Below, piece by piece: positions 7,212-17,515 of a stretch of 64,000 bases of DNA. Origin of the DNA: Nitrosomonadales bacterium (lineage in GTDB: Bacteria > Pseudomonadota > Gammaproteobacteria > Burkholderiales > Gallionellaceae); assembly GCA_023259055.1 (NCBI GenBank), contig JAHFQZ010000006.1:1-64000 (forward strand), written 5' to 3'. Positions within the stretch are counted from its first letter, which is position 1; the number at the start of each line of letters is the position of its first letter. The position numbers and the translations under genes are program-made. Under the pieces are notes generated by a model. That model saw nothing but the letters and a program-made list of their open reading frames with translations. It was not told the origin of the DNA and did no database searches.

Positions 7212-8585
7212 TCAGGCGGGTCTGACCCGGATGGTCTGACCAATCCTGATTATTTTCAATGGCCCGTTCCACTGTTTGAGTTTGGTGATGCTGACATGAT
7301 AACGGCGCGCCAAACCGCCAAGCGTATCTCCACTGCGCACTCTGTGTTTGATGCCGAGTGATCGATCATCGGCGGCAAGGTTCATGTTGAAAGTTTCAAA
7401 TTCGGTTTCGGTTTCTTCGCCATTAAGCGGCACTAGCAGGGTTTGTCCTGTGCTGATATTGCCGCGTGAAGTGAGTCCATTCACGGATTTTAAATTTTCC
7501 ACCGATAAGCCGAAACGAGGGGCCAATTTATCGAGCCGTTCGCCTTTTTTCGGCTGGTAAGACTGCCAGGAGACCAGCGGCTTATTGTAGTTTTCCAGAT
7601 TGGCGCGGAAGGTTTCCATCTTTTCTATCGGAAGCAAAACCAAATCGTTGCTATCATGCAAAATCACCGGGCGGTTGTGCGCGGGATTGAGCGCTGTGAA
7701 TTCCTCTATTGAGATATCGGCCAGTTCTGCGGCCAACTTTACGTCAATGTGCTTGGTGGTCGTGACAGCGGCGAAGTAGGGTTTGTTGGGGATGTCCGGC
7801 AGCATCAGCTCAAATCTTGCTGGATTGGCAATGATGTTTTTGATGGCTAACAATTTAGGCACGTAATTGCGCGTTTCTTTCGGCAACTTCAGGCTGGTGT
7901 AATTTACCGGTAAGCCGCGTCTGCGATTGCGTGCCTGTGCGCGTTTTACACCGCCTTCACCGCAATTATAGGCAGCCAGAGCTAATTCCCAATCACCGAA
8001 CATATCGTGCAGGTTTTGCAGGTAGTCGAGTGCGCCATTGGTTGCGCTGATGACATTGCGACGACCGTCATACCACCAGTTTTGCTGCATGCCAAATAGT
8101 TTGCCGGTGGATGGCATAAATTGCCATATGCCGGAAGCGCGGCTGGTTGAATATGCGCCGGGATTGAAGGCGCTTTCGATCATAGGCAGCAGCGCAATTT
8201 CGCTGGGCATGCCGCGCCGTTCTACTTCCTCGGTAATGAAATACAGGTAGCGGCGCGCGCGGTCGGTCATGCGCGCGACATAATCGGGGCGGCTTGCATA
8301 CCATTTTTCATGCTTCGCGACCAGTTTGGAATCCACATCACGCATTGCGAAACCGTTGCGTATCCGTGGCCACAGGTCAGGGGCAACCAGATTAGCTTCC
8401 GGCATGAGTTCGGATTCCGGGATGAGCTCGATTCTGACATCTTGTGCAGATGGCAGAAATGCCGGTGCAATTTCGTCAGCCAGTGGAGTGTTGAGAGCGA
8501 GCGTTTCTTCTGCGTTAACGAGTGCCGGAAAGGTGAGTGCGCCTATGGCGAGCAGTGCAATAAAAATCTGTCGAATCAATGGCAC
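7212..8585 (-). CDS. mltD: Membrane-bound lytic murein transglycosylase D
   Basis: A 457-residue exported peptidoglycan lyase. The N-terminus (PLIRQIFIALLAIGALTFPALVNA) is a signal peptide without a clear lipobox cysteine. The SLT domain carries the catalytic glutamate in PMIESAFNPGAYS, followed by SGIWQFMPSTGKLFGM and YNCGEGGVKRA, the standard family 1 transglycosylase motifs. Two LysM peptidoglycan-binding repeats occupy the C-terminus (KGERLDKLAPRFGLSVENLK and RVRSGDTLGGLARRYHVSIT), and a degenerate third may precede them. I used the GTG at 8585: AGGAAG lies 7 bp upstream and the signal peptide begins right there, whereas the longer frame to 8726 adds 47 unrelated residues. It lies 151 bp downstream of acs. 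Confidence 0.9.
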   Translation of the reverse strand: MPLIRQIFIALLAIGALTFPALVNAEETLALNTPLADEIAPAFLPSAQDVRIELIPESELMPEANLVAPDLWPRIRNGFAMRDVDSKLVAKHEKWYASRPDYVARMTDRARRYLYFITEEVERRGMPSEIALLPMIESAFNPGAYSTSRASGIWQFMPSTGKLFGMQQNWWYDGRRNVISATNGALDYLQNLHDMFGDWELALAAYNCGEGGVKRAQARNRRRGLPVNYTSLKLPKETRNYVPKLLAIKNIIANPARFELMLPDIPNKPYFAAVTTTKHIDVKLAAELADISIEEFTALNPAHNRPVILHDSNDLVLLPIEKMETFRANLENYNKPLVSWQSYQPKKGERLDKLAPRFGLSVENLKSVNGLTSRGNISTGQTLLVPLNGEETETEFETFNMNLAADDRSLGIKHRVRSGDTLGGLARRYHVSITKLKQWNGPLKIIRIGQTIRVRPA

Positions 8586-8736
8586 GTGTATTCTTCCTGG
8601 AAGGTTGCAGCCATCGCGATAATATCCGAGGTGTTGCGGCCAGGTCAATGCTGATGGCTTGGCATGTTGCAGGGAAACAACATCTCCCTGCCGTATTTCA
8701 GCCCAGCCGCTACGACCTGCATACATGTTGCGCTGG

Positions 8737-10704
<1,968 letters not shown>

Positions 10705-11522
10705 GCAACCTCCCGAGTGGATATTGTGGTGGCGATATTTGCCATTTGTTAGATGTAAATTTGTACGAAGCTAATGTAGTTTTATTTGGCATCTCCTGTC
10801 AATAAAAGCGACGCAATCCGGGACGAGGAGCGGTTTGCCAATAATTGTTTTGGAAAGGGTGTGCAGCAGGGCGCAATCGTTAATTGCGCCGAATGAAACA
10901 GCCGGTGTAATGAGCTTCGCCCTTCGACTGCGCTCAGGACAGGCTTATTGACCTCTACATTACGCCTTACGCTAGTTGACAATGGGTTGCACGATAGGTT
11001 GCGTTGGGCAAAAGTAAACCCTGCCATTCCGATCCCTTCGGCTTTGTTCAGGACGTGCTCCGGGAGGAATCTTGCTTTTCATACTTTGCTAAAAACACCA
11101 GGATTTCTCCCTTGGGTCGAAATGACAGGTTCCTGGTTGGTTCCAGCTCGACCGGCTTAGGGATTTGGGTGGTTTGTTTGAATGGCCCTAAGACATTGAC
11201 AATTTACATTATCAAGTGCCCAATACGATTGGTTCGGTGGTAATTATGGTCATTAATAATATAAATAATCGCGAAACAGATCGCAAGGCAAGCTACTACT
11301 CCAAGATACCTAGATATTTCTTTAACTGAGGTGATTCATGGTAGCGTATTCACTACGATGGGCTGATGTCCTTTCCCACCGAATATGACCGTTAGGTAGT
11401 GATATGACTTCAAGACTATTAAGTTAATTAGGCGGGGTATAAAGGCAGTGTTGGAGGGGTAATCTTAAGTATCTAAACATTTTATAATAAATTATTTTAA
11501 ACTAGAAAAGGGGAGCAGATTT
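10705..11522. other. Gene-free interval with degenerate repeats
   Basis: No credible gene is visible between acs and the lipoprotein at 11523. Around 10919-10945 lies a CCCTTCGACTGCGCTCAGGACAGGC repeat-type stretch, familiar as an interspersed repeat, and 11019-11129 holds a MITE-like segment (separate entry). The right half (11190-11520) is AT-rich and contains a TATAAT at 11483-11488 suitable as a -10 box for the lipoprotein. A tiny frame at 11338 (16 codons, preceded by GAGGTG) is noted but not called a gene. Confidence 0.6.
11019..11129. repeat. MITE-like element with imperfect terminal inverted repeats
   Basis: The segment begins CCCTGCCATTCCGA (11019-11032) and ends TCGAAATGACAGG (11117-11129), which are imperfect complements. 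Internally, GGAATCTTGCTTTTC and CAGGATTTCTCCC also look like mutually inverted blocks. Similar CTGTCATTTCGA-bounded sequences are common small mobile repeats in bacteria. Boundaries are approximate. Confidence 0.5.
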
Positions 11523-12143
11523 ATGCAAACTTTAAAAAAGTGGAGTATGAATTGGGTCGTGCTCTGTGTGTTTGCAATGCTATTCGCGGGATGCGGTGGC
11601 GGAGGTAGCAGCGCACCAGCGCCAACTACAGGAAGTCTTAAGGTTGATAATAGCTTTTCTACATTCTGGATAGATGAAGTAAATGTAGCTCTGTCGACCA
11701 GTAGCAGCTGGGGTACTAAACGGAATACAAGTGTTATTGCGGCAGGTTCATCATGGACTCTCTCGGGACTTGCAGCCGGGACCTATGATGCACGTGGTGT
11801 TTCAATTGGAGCAATAAGCACCTACTATGCTTATAGTTATGGCTTTCCGATTACCGTCGGCACTACGTATTCCCTGACCGCTACTGATTCCAGTTACACC
11901 GGGTCGTTGATTGTTTATAACACTAATCTAACTTTTCCGATTACCGCATTGTATATATCTGCTACTTCCTTGGGCGGAGGATCGAATGTGCTTTCAACCA
12001 GCATAGCTCCAGGAGCAACACGACAGATTGTCAATATTCCAAGCGGAAGCTATTACGTGAGGGCCATTCAGAACGGCCTCAATCGTGATAATTCCAGCGT
12101 TCCCATAATATCGCATGGCTACACTAATATCACTTACAACTGA
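11523..12143 (+). CDS. Secreted lipoprotein of unknown function, Ser/Thr/Tyr-rich
   Basis: A 206-residue lipoprotein. The signal sequence ends in a lipobox LFAGC (cysteine about residue 24) followed by a glycine/serine stretch (GGGGSS), as in many outer-membrane lipoproteins with a flexible tether. The remainder is rich in Ser, Thr, Gly and Tyr with short alternating hydrophobic strands and repeated SGLAAGTYDARGV / IPSGSYYVRAI-like motifs, suggesting two related beta-sandwich repeats. A GGGGAG ribosome binding site precedes the ATG. I do not recognise the family. It is followed after 14 bp by a small exported protein and then a terminator, so the two form an operon. Base composition is AT-richer than neighbours, suggesting an accessory gene. 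Confidence 0.75.
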   Translation: MQTLKKWSMNWVVLCVFAMLFAGCGGGGSSAPAPTTGSLKVDNSFSTFWIDEVNVALSTSSSWGTKRNTSVIAAGSSWTLSGLAAGTYDARGVSIGAISTYYAYSYGFPITVGTTYSLTATDSSYTGSLIVYNTNLTFPITALYISATSLGGGSNVLSTSIAPGATRQIVNIPSGSYYVRAIQNGLNRDNSSVPIISHGYTNITYN

Positions 12144-12157
12144 TACGGAGGTTTAAT

Positions 12158-12460
12158 ATGCTGAAAAAAAATGTCAGGATAATTTGTTTTTCTCTCGTTA
12201 CTACGGGAGCGATTTTTTTTGTTGGTAATGTTTACAGTATCGAGAGCGGCGCGATCGTCGGACAACCGCAGTCTGATGGCACGGCAACAGCGGCAAGTGC
12301 GGGAATCGGCAATGCGGCCAAGGCGGTGAACGTGCCAGCCGAGCAGTCTGCGCAAATGAACGCAAGCAGTTCTGGCGCCGCCAAGAATATGCCAACATCC
12401 GAAAACGGCCCAAAAGTTGAGCGCGATTTCTTTCGTGATGAGGGAAAGGCGGCTAAGTAG
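12158..12460 (+). CDS. Small exported protein, unknown function
   Basis: A 100-residue protein with a positively charged N-terminus and hydrophobic core (MLKKNVRIICFSLVTTGAIF), so a signal peptide or anchor about residues 1-28. The mature part is Ala/Ser/Asn-rich and apparently unstructured, ending in a charged tail KVERDFFRDEGKAAK. An ACGGAGG ribosome binding site precedes the ATG and a clear terminator follows at 12500. It is the second gene of a two-gene unit with the lipoprotein at 11523. No family recognised. Confidence 0.65.
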   Translation: MLKKNVRIICFSLVTTGAIFFVGNVYSIESGAIVGQPQSDGTATAASAGIGNAAKAVNVPAEQSAQMNASSSGAAKNMPTSENGPKVERDFFRDEGKAAK

Positions 12461-12499
12461 TGTAGTCCCAGAAGTAGGTAGATAATACTGGTCTTCACA

Positions 12500-12530
12500 A
12501 TAAGGCTCTCATACGGGAGCCTTATTTTTC
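12500..12530 (+). terminator. Rho-independent terminator
   Basis: A nine-base stem ATAAGGCTC (12500-12508) pairs perfectly with GAGCCTTAT (12517-12525) around an eight-base loop and is followed by T4C. It closes the two-gene unit of exported proteins. Confidence 0.85.
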
Positions 12531-12639
12531 TTACGAACTCTTCAGACATCAGTGTCGGGTTTGCAGCAGACCATAGGCTCAGGTTCGGATTAATTTGCTC
12601 CAGAAAGTGCGGAAGGTGGGTTGCTTTAGCGGTTACTGG

Positions 12640-13350
12640 TTAGACCGCCGTCGCCACCAGCATCACGCTAATGAATGGCGTGCCCTTATGCATCGGCAGC
12701 GGAGCAGCCTCGAATCCGTTGCGTTTCAATACCTCCAGCCACTCGTTTAGTGTGCGGCAATACACCTTGTATGAGCGATGCCCGCGCAGCAGGAATGCAG
12801 CGTGATCCACCCAGTTGCTGAAATAAAATGGCATGCCGCCTGCGGCATCGCCGATGCGGGTGATGAATATGCCGCCAGTGGGCAGTGCGGCGCGCACCCG
12901 GCGCAGCACGTCTTCCTGTGCGTCATAGCCAATGTAATGGAGTACGTCGAGAATGATCGCCGTATCTGTCTGGCCGAGGTCAGCGGTGCGTATGTCGCCG
13001 AGTTCGAATTGTGCACGATCGCCGAGAGCGGCGCGGGCGCGATTTACGTCCTTGGGCATCAGCTCCAGCCCCCAGATGTTTTCCACCTTTGGCGCAGCGG
13101 GCCAATGCTCAGGCCACAAACCGGATTCGTACAAAGCGCGCGCTTCCAGCAGCCATGAAGCAAGCAAGCCTTGCCCGCAACCCAGATCGATCAGGCGCGC
13201 GCAGTCGGGGATCAGGCCATGTTCGAGCAGGCCGAAGAATACGGGGTCTCCCCTCAGTTTTCCTTTGGCGAAGTGCCAGGCGAAATGGCCTGCCGAGCTG
13301 TATGGTTGGGTAGCGCGATCGATCAAGGTGCGGCGGAAATTTGCGGTCAT
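12640..13350 (-). CDS. Class I SAM-dependent methyltransferase
   Basis: A 236-residue protein with a clear methyltransferase core: motif I LIDLGCGQGLLASWL (about residues 53-67), an acidic end of strand two (GLELMPKDV), motif II-like ELGDIRTAD and motif IV AIILDVLHYI. There is no signal peptide or membrane helix. In betaproteobacteria this family often accompanies acyl-carrier/aryl-polyene biosynthesis genes, but none are here, so the substrate is unknown. Its ATG overlaps the stop of a short frame that reads 13457-13347 in the same direction (ATGA overlap), suggesting a lost or frameshifted upstream partner. Confidence 0.82.
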   Translation of the reverse strand: MTANFRRTLIDRATQPYSSAGHFAWHFAKGKLRGDPVFFGLLEHGLIPDCARLIDLGCGQGLLASWLLEARALYESGLWPEHWPAAPKVENIWGLELMPKDVNRARAALGDRAQFELGDIRTADLGQTDTAIILDVLHYIGYDAQEDVLRRVRAALPTGGIFITRIGDAAGGMPFYFSNWVDHAAFLLRGHRSYKVYCRTLNEWLEVLKRNGFEAAPLPMHKGTPFISVMLVATAV

Positions 13351-13513
13351 GGGATGGAGCGGTTCAAGGTTTCCTGGCGGAGTTTGGGTTGCGCAAGATT
13401 ATCCAGCAGACGCAGCAGGATGTCGAGAATGGCCGAGGCAGAATTGCAGTCTGGACTTCATTGGTGCGAGCGGCGCCGCTATTCTCACTGGGGTCGGATA
13501 TATGTTGAGTCAT
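13347..13513 (-). pseudogene. Possible frameshifted small gene upstream of the methyltransferase
   Basis: On the minus strand an ATG at 13513 opens a 49-codon frame (start MTQHISDPSENSG). A second, overlapping frame (13457-13347) encodes a leucine-rich helix (SAILDILLRLLDNLAQPKL) that ends exactly in the ATGA overlap with the methyltransferase start. A single frameshift near 13430 would join them. No homologue is recognised, and chance open frames are possible. Confidence 0.25.
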
Positions 13514-13610
13514 GCAGCAAACGAATAACAGGCAAAGACGGCCAAGCGTGTGTCCATGCTGATAAAATAATCCCGGGCAAATTGCATGCACTACAAAAAC
13601 AGGAACAGAT

Positions 13611-14156
13611 ATGGATTTGAAGGAAACACGCATTGATACCACACTGATGTATGACGGTAATTTTATCCAGGTGCGCAAGGATAACGTGCGCTTGCCCGAT
13701 GGCAGAGTGAGTACCCGCGAATACATCACGCATCCCGGTGCGGTGGCGGTGCTGGCGATGCTGGATAACGGCAATCTGGTGATGGAACGCCAATTCCGCT
13801 ATGCGCCGCAGCGCGAGTTCATCGAGCTGCCCGCCGGCAAGATCGATAACGACGAAGATATTCTGCTATGCGCGCAGCGTGAACTGCTGGAAGAGACGGG
13901 CTATGTGGCGAGTGAGTGGACGCACCTCACCAAGGTTTGGTCGTGCATTGGCTATGCCGACGAGCGCATCGAATATTTTATCGCGCGCGGCCTGACCTTT
14001 CAGGGGCGCAATCTGGACGACGGGGAATTTCTGGAGGTGTTTGAGCTGTCTTTGCCGGAGGCAATGGAATGGATACGACTGGGCAAGATCAATGAAAGCA
14101 AAACCATCGTTGGTCTGTTCTTGCTGGAAAAAACGCTGGCAAACTGGGATGCGTGA
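13611..14156 (+). CDS. Nudix hydrolase, ADP-ribose pyrophosphatase type
   Basis: A 181-residue cytoplasmic Nudix protein of the NudF/ADPRase subfamily. The Nudix box is intact: G(K)IDNDEDILLCAQRELLEETG with the metal-binding REVxEE-type core RELLEETG (about residues 88-95). N-terminal segments VRLPDGRVSTREYITHPGAVAV and VMERQFRYAPQREFIELPAG are characteristic of ADP-ribose or GDP-mannose hydrolases. It would cleave ADP-ribose to AMP and ribose-5-phosphate, clearing a reactive metabolite; the exact substrate is inferred. AGGA lies 7 bp before the ATG. It stands alone between the divergent methyltransferase and amtB. Confidence 0.88.
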   Translation: MDLKETRIDTTLMYDGNFIQVRKDNVRLPDGRVSTREYITHPGAVAVLAMLDNGNLVMERQFRYAPQREFIELPAGKIDNDEDILLCAQRELLEETGYVASEWTHLTKVWSCIGYADERIEYFIARGLTFQGRNLDDGEFLEVFELSLPEAMEWIRLGKINESKTIVGLFLLEKTLANWDA

Positions 14157-14162
14157 GCGTGT

Positions 14163-14209
14163 TGCACCACAATGGCGCGAGATGTTTTGAAGTGCACCAA
14201 ACTGGCGCG
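14163..14209 (+). promoter_or_regulatory. Tandem NtrC-type enhancer sites upstream of amtB
   Basis: Two near-identical 17-bp sites, TGCACCACAATGGCGCG (14163-14179) and TGCACCAAACTGGCGCG (14193-14209), match the NtrC consensus TGCACCA-N3-TGGTGCA in the whole left half and five of seven right-half positions. Their centres are 30 bp apart, about three helical turns, which suits cooperative binding of two NtrC dimers, and they lie about 100-140 bp before the sigma-54-like promoter start. Confidence 0.7.
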
Positions 14210-14275
14210 TGTACCCCTAATGTTCTTGCCCCCGGAAATTTCAAAACCTATATGAATCAACGCTCCTTGTTTTGA

Positions 14276-14290
14276 TGGAATAGAAGTTGC
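14276..14290 (+). promoter_or_regulatory. Sigma-54 (RpoN) promoter of amtB
   Basis: TGG at 14276 and TTGC at 14287 have the exact -24/-12 spacing (TGGAAT-N5-TTGC, consensus TGGCAC-N5-TTGC). It lies about 40 bp before the amtB ATG and downstream of two NtrC-like sites, consistent with induction under nitrogen limitation. Confidence 0.68.
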
Positions 14291-14329
14291 GTACAGTATC
14301 CCGATGTGATTTCACAATAGGGATAGGGC

Positions 14330-15532
14330 ATGGAAAACCTGAAAACAGGCAGCGACACGTTATTTATTCTGCTCGGCGGCATCATGGTGTTGGCAATGCA
14401 CGCCGGCTTTGCTTTTTTGGAACTGGGAACGGTGCGCAAAAAAAACCAGGTGAATGCTCTGGTGAAAATTCTCACTGACTTCGCGGTCTCCACACTGGCG
14501 TATTTTTTTATCGGCTACTGTATCGCTTATGGCGTCAATTTTTTTAGCGGTGCTGAAGAGTTGGCGCAAAAAAATGGCTATGATCTGGTCAAATTTTTCT
14601 TTCTGCTGACTTTTGCTGCCGCCATTCCCGCCATCGTTTCCGGCGGCGTAGCCGAACGTGCACGATTTAACCCGATGCTTGCCGCCACCTTCGTGCTGGT
14701 CGGCTTTATTTATCCTTTCTTCGAGGGTATCGCATGGAACCACAGATACGGCATTCAGGATTGGCTGCATTCTACATTCGGCGCCGAGTTCCACGACTTC
14801 GCCGGTTCGGTGGTGGTGCATGCGATGGGCGGCTGGATAGGGTTGGCGGCAGTACTGTTGCTTGGTGCCAGACGGGGCCGTTACAACAAGGAAGGACGCC
14901 TCTCGGCTCATCCGCCTTCCAGCATCCCGTTTCTGGCGCTCGGCGCATGGATACTCACGGTGGGCTGGTTCGGCTTCAACGTGATGTCGGCGCAAACCAT
15001 CAGCAACATCAGCGGGCTGGTTGCAGTGAACTCGCTGATGGCAATGGTGGGCGGCACGCTTGCTGCGCTGTTGATTGGCAAGAACGACCCGGGATTTGTG
15101 CATAACGGCCCGCTGGCCGGGCTGGTGGCGGTGTGCGCCGGCTCCGATTTGATGCACCCGATGGGTGCTCTGCTGACTGGCGGCGTGGCCGGCGGCTTGT
15201 TTGTGTGGATGTTCACGCTGACGCAAAATCGCTGGAAGATCGACGATGTGCTCGGTGTGTGGCCGCTGCATGGCCTGTGCGGCGCATGGGGCGGCGTTGC
15301 AGCCGGCATCTTCGGCCTTAAGGCGTTCGGCGGCATCGGCGGCGTAAGCTTCATGTCACAACTATGCGGCACGCTGCTCGGTGTGGTGATCGCTTTCGCG
15401 GGCGGCTATACAGTGTATGGTGTGGTGAAGAAACTGGTCGGCATCCGGCTGGATGCGGAAGAAGAATTCAACGGCGCCGACTTGAGCATCCACAAAATTT
15501 CTGCGACGCCGGAAAGAGAATCGGGCTGGTAG
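14330..15532 (+). CDS. amtB: Ammonium transporter
   Basis: A 400-residue Amt/MEP/Rh channel with about eleven membrane helices. It begins directly in the first transmembrane segment (LFILLGGIMVLAMHAGFAFLE), so no signal peptide is apparent. The twin-histidine pore residues are in VVVHAMGGW and PLHGLCGAWG, and the conserved aspartate in FHDFAGSVV. It moves ammonium/ammonia across the inner membrane and is normally gated by the PII protein GlnK, which is not adjacent here. Two NtrC-like sites and a sigma-54-like promoter lie upstream, and a strong terminator follows, so it is a monocistronic nitrogen-regulated gene. The ribosome binding site is weak (GGGATAGGG). Confidence 0.93.
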   Translation: MENLKTGSDTLFILLGGIMVLAMHAGFAFLELGTVRKKNQVNALVKILTDFAVSTLAYFFIGYCIAYGVNFFSGAEELAQKNGYDLVKFFFLLTFAAAIPAIVSGGVAERARFNPMLAATFVLVGFIYPFFEGIAWNHRYGIQDWLHSTFGAEFHDFAGSVVVHAMGGWIGLAAVLLLGARRGRYNKEGRLSAHPPSSIPFLALGAWILTVGWFGFNVMSAQTISNISGLVAVNSLMAMVGGTLAALLIGKNDPGFVHNGPLAGLVAVCAGSDLMHPMGALLTGGVAGGLFVWMFTLTQNRWKIDDVLGVWPLHGLCGAWGGVAAGIFGLKAFGGIGGVSFMSQLCGTLLGVVIAFAGGYTVYGVVKKLVGIRLDAEEEFNGADLSIHKISATPERESGW

Positions 15533-15552
15533 TCCACAAAGCCTGCAAACTC

Positions 15553-15584
15553 AAAGGGCAAGCCTTCCGGTTTGCCCTTTTTTC
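15553..15584 (+). terminator. Rho-independent terminator of amtB
   Basis: A 12-bp stem (AAAGGGCAAGCC, 15553-15564, with the complement 15569-15580, one G-T pair) closes a TTCC tetraloop and is followed by a T run. Confidence 0.88.
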
Positions 15585-15604
15585 TTTGAGTGATCTGGAG
15601 AACG

Positions 15605-16180
15605 TCAGTCTTTAATTGCCTCTATCGGAGACGAGATCTTTACCTCGTCGCTTACGGCCGGGACGAATTTGGTCATACCGAATTCCGAACGTTTCAGGGT
15701 GGCGCTGATTTCCGCACCGCAGGTTTGTTTCTTGTTCATTGGGTGCGGCGCGCAACGGAAGTTGCTTATGGTGAGCGTCAGCGGTTTGGTTACGCCAAGA
15801 AGGGTAAAGTGTCCCTCGGCGGCTACGACCTTGTCACCTTCGAATACCAGGTTGTCCGAGGTGAAGCGCATCATGGGGAAAAATTTGACATTGAAAAAGT
15901 CCGCTGATTTCAAATGTTCGTCCCACTTGTCAAAGCCCATGTCGAGCGAGTCTGTTCCAACGACCAGGTCTACACTGCCTTTTTTGGCTGTGGTGTCGAG
16001 GGTGATTTTGCCGCTGGTTTTGTTGAACCGGCCGCGTTGGGTCGAGAAGCCCAGATGGTTCACTTCGAACATCGGCCATGTGTGGGTTTGATCAATGGTG
16101 TAGCTTTCTGCAGCGTATGCAGGCACAGCGATCACGCTGGCCAGGGCGATTGCGATGATGCTGGAGATGTTCTTGTTCAT
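15605..16180 (-). CDS. YceI-family periplasmic lipid-binding protein
   Basis: A 191-residue protein with a classical signal peptide (SIIAIALASVIAVPAYA, cleavage about residue 23) and a YceI lipocalin-like domain: YTIDQTHTWPMFEVNHLGFST, a TDSLDMGFDKWDEHLKSADFF segment and the terminal SDEVKISSPIEAIKD. YceI proteins bind polyisoprenoid or amphiphilic ligands in the periplasm. Two cysteines in the mature protein (FRCAPHP and QTCGAE) could form a disulfide. AAGGAGGAAACA before the ATG is a strong ribosome binding site. It is last in an operon cytochrome b561-YceI-YceI, a common pairing thought to link isoprenoid quinones and redox. Confidence 0.9.
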   Translation of the reverse strand: MNKNISSIIAIALASVIAVPAYAAESYTIDQTHTWPMFEVNHLGFSTQRGRFNKTSGKITLDTTAKKGSVDLVVGTDSLDMGFDKWDEHLKSADFFNVKFFPMMRFTSDNLVFEGDKVVAAEGHFTLLGVTKPLTLTISNFRCAPHPMNKKQTCGAEISATLKRSEFGMTKFVPAVSDEVKISSPIEAIKD

Positions 16181-16215
16181 TGTTTCCTCCTTCAGTGGTT
16201 GTTGAAAAAATGCGT

Positions 16216-16770
16216 TTATTTCTTTGCTGCAACGGCAAGACCGAAGCGTATTTGCACCTCATCGGCGACCACGCTGGTGTCTCCCCAGATGCCAGAGCCG
16301 ATGTTGAAATCGAGACGCTTGAGCGGGAACGTGCCTTCGATAAGCAGCACTCCGCCAGCTTGCTTTAAAGTAAAAGGAGCCCTGGTATCCAGCGTCTTGC
16401 CCTTGATGGTCAACTTGCCGCTAACCTGATACTGTCCCTTGCCTATATTGTTGATGCTTTCGGAAGTGAAACTGGCAGCGGGATTGTTTTTGGTGTCAAA
16501 CCAGGCTTTGCCAGCCACTTCTTCATCGGCATCGGTGTTGCCGGTATCGATGCTGGCAAGGTCGATCTCGATACTTGCCTTGCCGGTTTCCGGCTTTGCG
16601 GGATCAACCGAAATCTGCGCAGTAAATTTCCTGAAACTGCCTTCAACCGGAACATTCATTTGCTTCGAGACAAAGGTGATGCTGCTTTGCTGCGGGAGCA
16701 GTGTGGAAAACTCTGCGCCGGCTGCCAGAGATGCAACGAACAGCAACGGAACGGCCAGTAAACGAATCAT
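16216..16770 (-). CDS. YceI-family periplasmic protein
   Basis: A 184-residue second YceI protein with signal peptide (MIRLLAVPLLFVASLAAGA, about 19 residues). The YceI signature is visible: SSITFVSKQMNVPVEGSFRKF, the sequence IDTGNTDADEEVAGKAWFDTK and LDFNIGSGIWGDTSVVADEVQIRF. It is diverged from its neighbour at 15605. The ATG overlaps the cytochrome b561 stop by four bases, so translation is coupled; the next yceI gene starts 35 bp after this stop. It probably binds an isoprenoid-type ligand in the periplasm; the partner role of the cytochrome is inference. Confidence 0.88.
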   Translation of the reverse strand: MIRLLAVPLLFVASLAAGAEFSTLLPQQSSITFVSKQMNVPVEGSFRKFTAQISVDPAKPETGKASIEIDLASIDTGNTDADEEVAGKAWFDTKNNPAASFTSESINNIGKGQYQVSGKLTIKGKTLDTRAPFTLKQAGGVLLIEGTFPLKRLDFNIGSGIWGDTSVVADEVQIRFGLAVAAKK

Positions 16771-17309
16771 GATTTGTTCCCGAGAAATGGCAGCATCTGC
16801 GCCAGCGTCTCGTCGTGGTCGATGAATTGATGTTTGAGCGCGGCTCCGACATGGGCTATTACCAGTCCGAACATCAGGAAATTGAGGCTTTCATGCACTG
16901 CCTTGAGAGAATCGCCCAGTTCCTTGTTCTTGGATACCAGATCGGGCAGGGGCAGTACGCCGAACCATACTGTCTGAACGCCCTTTGCCGAACTCATCAG
17001 CCAGCCGCTCAGTGGTATGGCGAGTATCAGCACGTACAGCAGGTAATGCACGGCGTGCGCCGCGAATTTTTCCCATTGCGGCATCGAGGCGAGCAGCGGC
17101 GGTGGACGGTGCGTGCTGCGCCAGGAAACGCGCAACAGGGCCAGCAGGAAAATCGTGACGCCGGTCCATTTGTGCCAGCTATACAGCCTGAGCTTGTCCG
17201 GGGAGAGCGGCAGGTCGTGCATGTACACACCCAGCGGGAAGGCCGTGAAAATCAGCAAGGCAATGATCCAGTGCAGCGTGACGGCGGTGCGGGTGTAGCG
17301 ATCGGTCAT
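16767..17309 (-). CDS. Cytochrome b561-type membrane protein
   Basis: A 180-residue inner-membrane dihaem cytochrome b with four membrane helices. Candidate haem ligands are His in VTLHWIIALLI, WHKWTGV, HAVHYLLYV and VIAHVGAALKH. Length and order match bacterial YodB/b561 proteins, which pass electrons from quinol to periplasmic acceptors such as superoxide. The ATG at 17309 (MTDRYTRT) was chosen because the cytochrome homology begins there. First gene of the operon with two YceI proteins. Confidence 0.88.
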   Translation of the reverse strand: MTDRYTRTAVTLHWIIALLIFTAFPLGVYMHDLPLSPDKLRLYSWHKWTGVTIFLLALLRVSWRSTHRPPPLLASMPQWEKFAAHAVHYLLYVLILAIPLSGWLMSSAKGVQTVWFGVLPLPDLVSKNKELGDSLKAVHESLNFLMFGLVIAHVGAALKHQFIDHDETLAQMLPFLGNKS

Positions 17310-17515
17310 GGTGTTTTCCCGGTTGCGATTAGACTGCCCTGCCATTCCAATTAATTAAGCCTAGCGGTATTTTGGGCGCATGACAAGGGGGAAACTTATC
17401 GCGGGATACTATGTCGTAATGCAGCTTGAAAAATTGGAGAGCCGCCCCATGTAATAAAACAATGGTGCACGGTGTTAATAATTGCGCCGCATTTTTGAAT
17501 AATGGAGACAACTGT

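Noticed and set aside
10782..11027. 81-codon minus-strand frame between acs and the lipoprotein
   Set aside because: Contains KPVLSAVEGRSS, the usual mistranslation of an interspersed repeat; no ribosome binding site.
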